Source of the DNA: DATDPM01 sp963841995 | GTDB lineage: Bacteria; Pseudomonadota; Alphaproteobacteria; DATDPM01 | Direction: 5' to 3' | NCBI GenBank assembly: GCA_963841995.1 | Contig: CAWJEX010000021.1 | Span: 186,001 to 250,000, forward strand | Length of the DNA: 64,000 nucleotides | Part shown: one piece after another, positions 63,804 to 64,000 of the stretch | How the letters are laid out: each line of letters opens with the position of its first letter | Position numbering within the stretch: position 1 is the first letter of the stretch | Translations under genes and position numbers: made by a program | The notes under the pieces: generated by a model | Databases searched by the model: none | What the model was told of the DNA's origin: nothing | The model's input: only the letters and a program-made list of their open reading frames with translations

Positions 63804-63863
63804 GAAGCCGCCCGGCCTCGTCGGTCCGCCAAGTCGCGGACGCGATTTGATTCAAGGATCGCC

Positions 63864-64000
63864 ATGAGTGACCTACACCTCGCGCACAGCCTGACATTCG
63901 CCGATCTTTACCGGCGCGAGGGATTGGCCAAGATAGACGCGCTGTTCGTCGACCATGTGCGCGGCAGCGACACCGGGCTGGCCGAGCGGCTGGTTGCGGC
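63864..64000 (+). CDS. Unidentified gene, N-terminal part (cut by window edge)
   Basis: An ATG at 63864 with AAGGAT upstream opens a frame that is still open at the window end: MSDLHLAHSLTFADLYRREG... (45 complete codons). No signal peptide. I do not recognise it with confidence from so few residues. It lies 60 bases after cysNC on the same strand and may belong to that operon. Confidence 0.5.
   Translation, partial: MSDLHLAHSLTFADLYRREGLAKIDALFVDHVRGSDTGLAERLVA

Noticed and set aside
1..64000. CRISPR arrays, insertion sequences, rRNA or tRNA genes, prophage
   Set aside because: I saw no regularly spaced repeats, transposase motifs or structural RNA signatures in the window.

Overview
The window is GC-rich chromosomal DNA from a methylotrophic alphaproteobacterium. 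I infer this from three things. There is a PQQ biosynthesis operon beside a XoxF-type lanthanide methanol dehydrogenase cluster. There is a near-complete tetrahydromethanopterin (H4MPT)/methylofuran formaldehyde-oxidation island with synteny known from Methylobacterium-type methylotrophs. There is an alphaproteobacterial hopanoid (hpn) cluster. No mxaF is present. I cannot assign a genus.

Layout. 1-1.3 kb: start of ccoN (cbb3 oxidase) divergent from a TauE/SafE-type membrane protein, with a perfect FNR box between them. 1.5-6.8 kb: a PQQ-associated ABC operon (substrate-binding protein, beta-propeller, ATPase, permease) ending in two exported proteins of unknown role. 7.1-10.4 kb: pqqABCDE, with pqqA frameshifted. 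10.5-14.2 kb: xoxJ, xoxG and xoxF on the minus strand. 14.9-18.1 kb: a quinoprotein-relay zinc hydrolase, a SoxYZ-like carrier and two unknown exported proteins. 18.3-37.6 kb: the C1 island. It holds pterin and furan cofactor biosynthesis genes (folB, a kinase, a DmrB-like flavoprotein, a DHPS-like protein, DUF447, mfnB, mfnF-like, mfnD-like, a HisA-like protein, beta-RFAP synthase, three ATP-grasp ligases, a CitG-like protein and a PCD-like protein) and the pathway enzymes fae, mtdB, mch and fhcBADC. 37.8-38.9 kb: a tandem pair of small HExxH proteins. 39-54.9 kb: the hopanoid cluster (hpnM, N, A, H, G, F, E, D, C, B) with ispH and dxs embedded. 55.4-58 kb: an outer-membrane protein and ctaA. 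58.1-64 kb: sulfate assimilation (sulfite reductase, cysH, cysD, cysNC) and the start of an unidentified gene.

The parts form one economy. XoxF with PQQ and a lanthanide oxidises methanol and passes electrons to XoxG. Fae, MtdB, Mch and Fhc oxidise the resulting formaldehyde to formate on H4MPT and methylofuran, whose biosynthetic genes are interleaved. The MEP enzymes feed squalene-hopene cyclisation.

Caution. Seven single-base indels break six otherwise well-conserved genes (pqqA, xoxG, hpnN twice, hpnH, dxs, cysNC). Six are +1 and most fall in short C/G runs. Assembly error is the simplest explanation, so I annotate these genes across their full intended spans.
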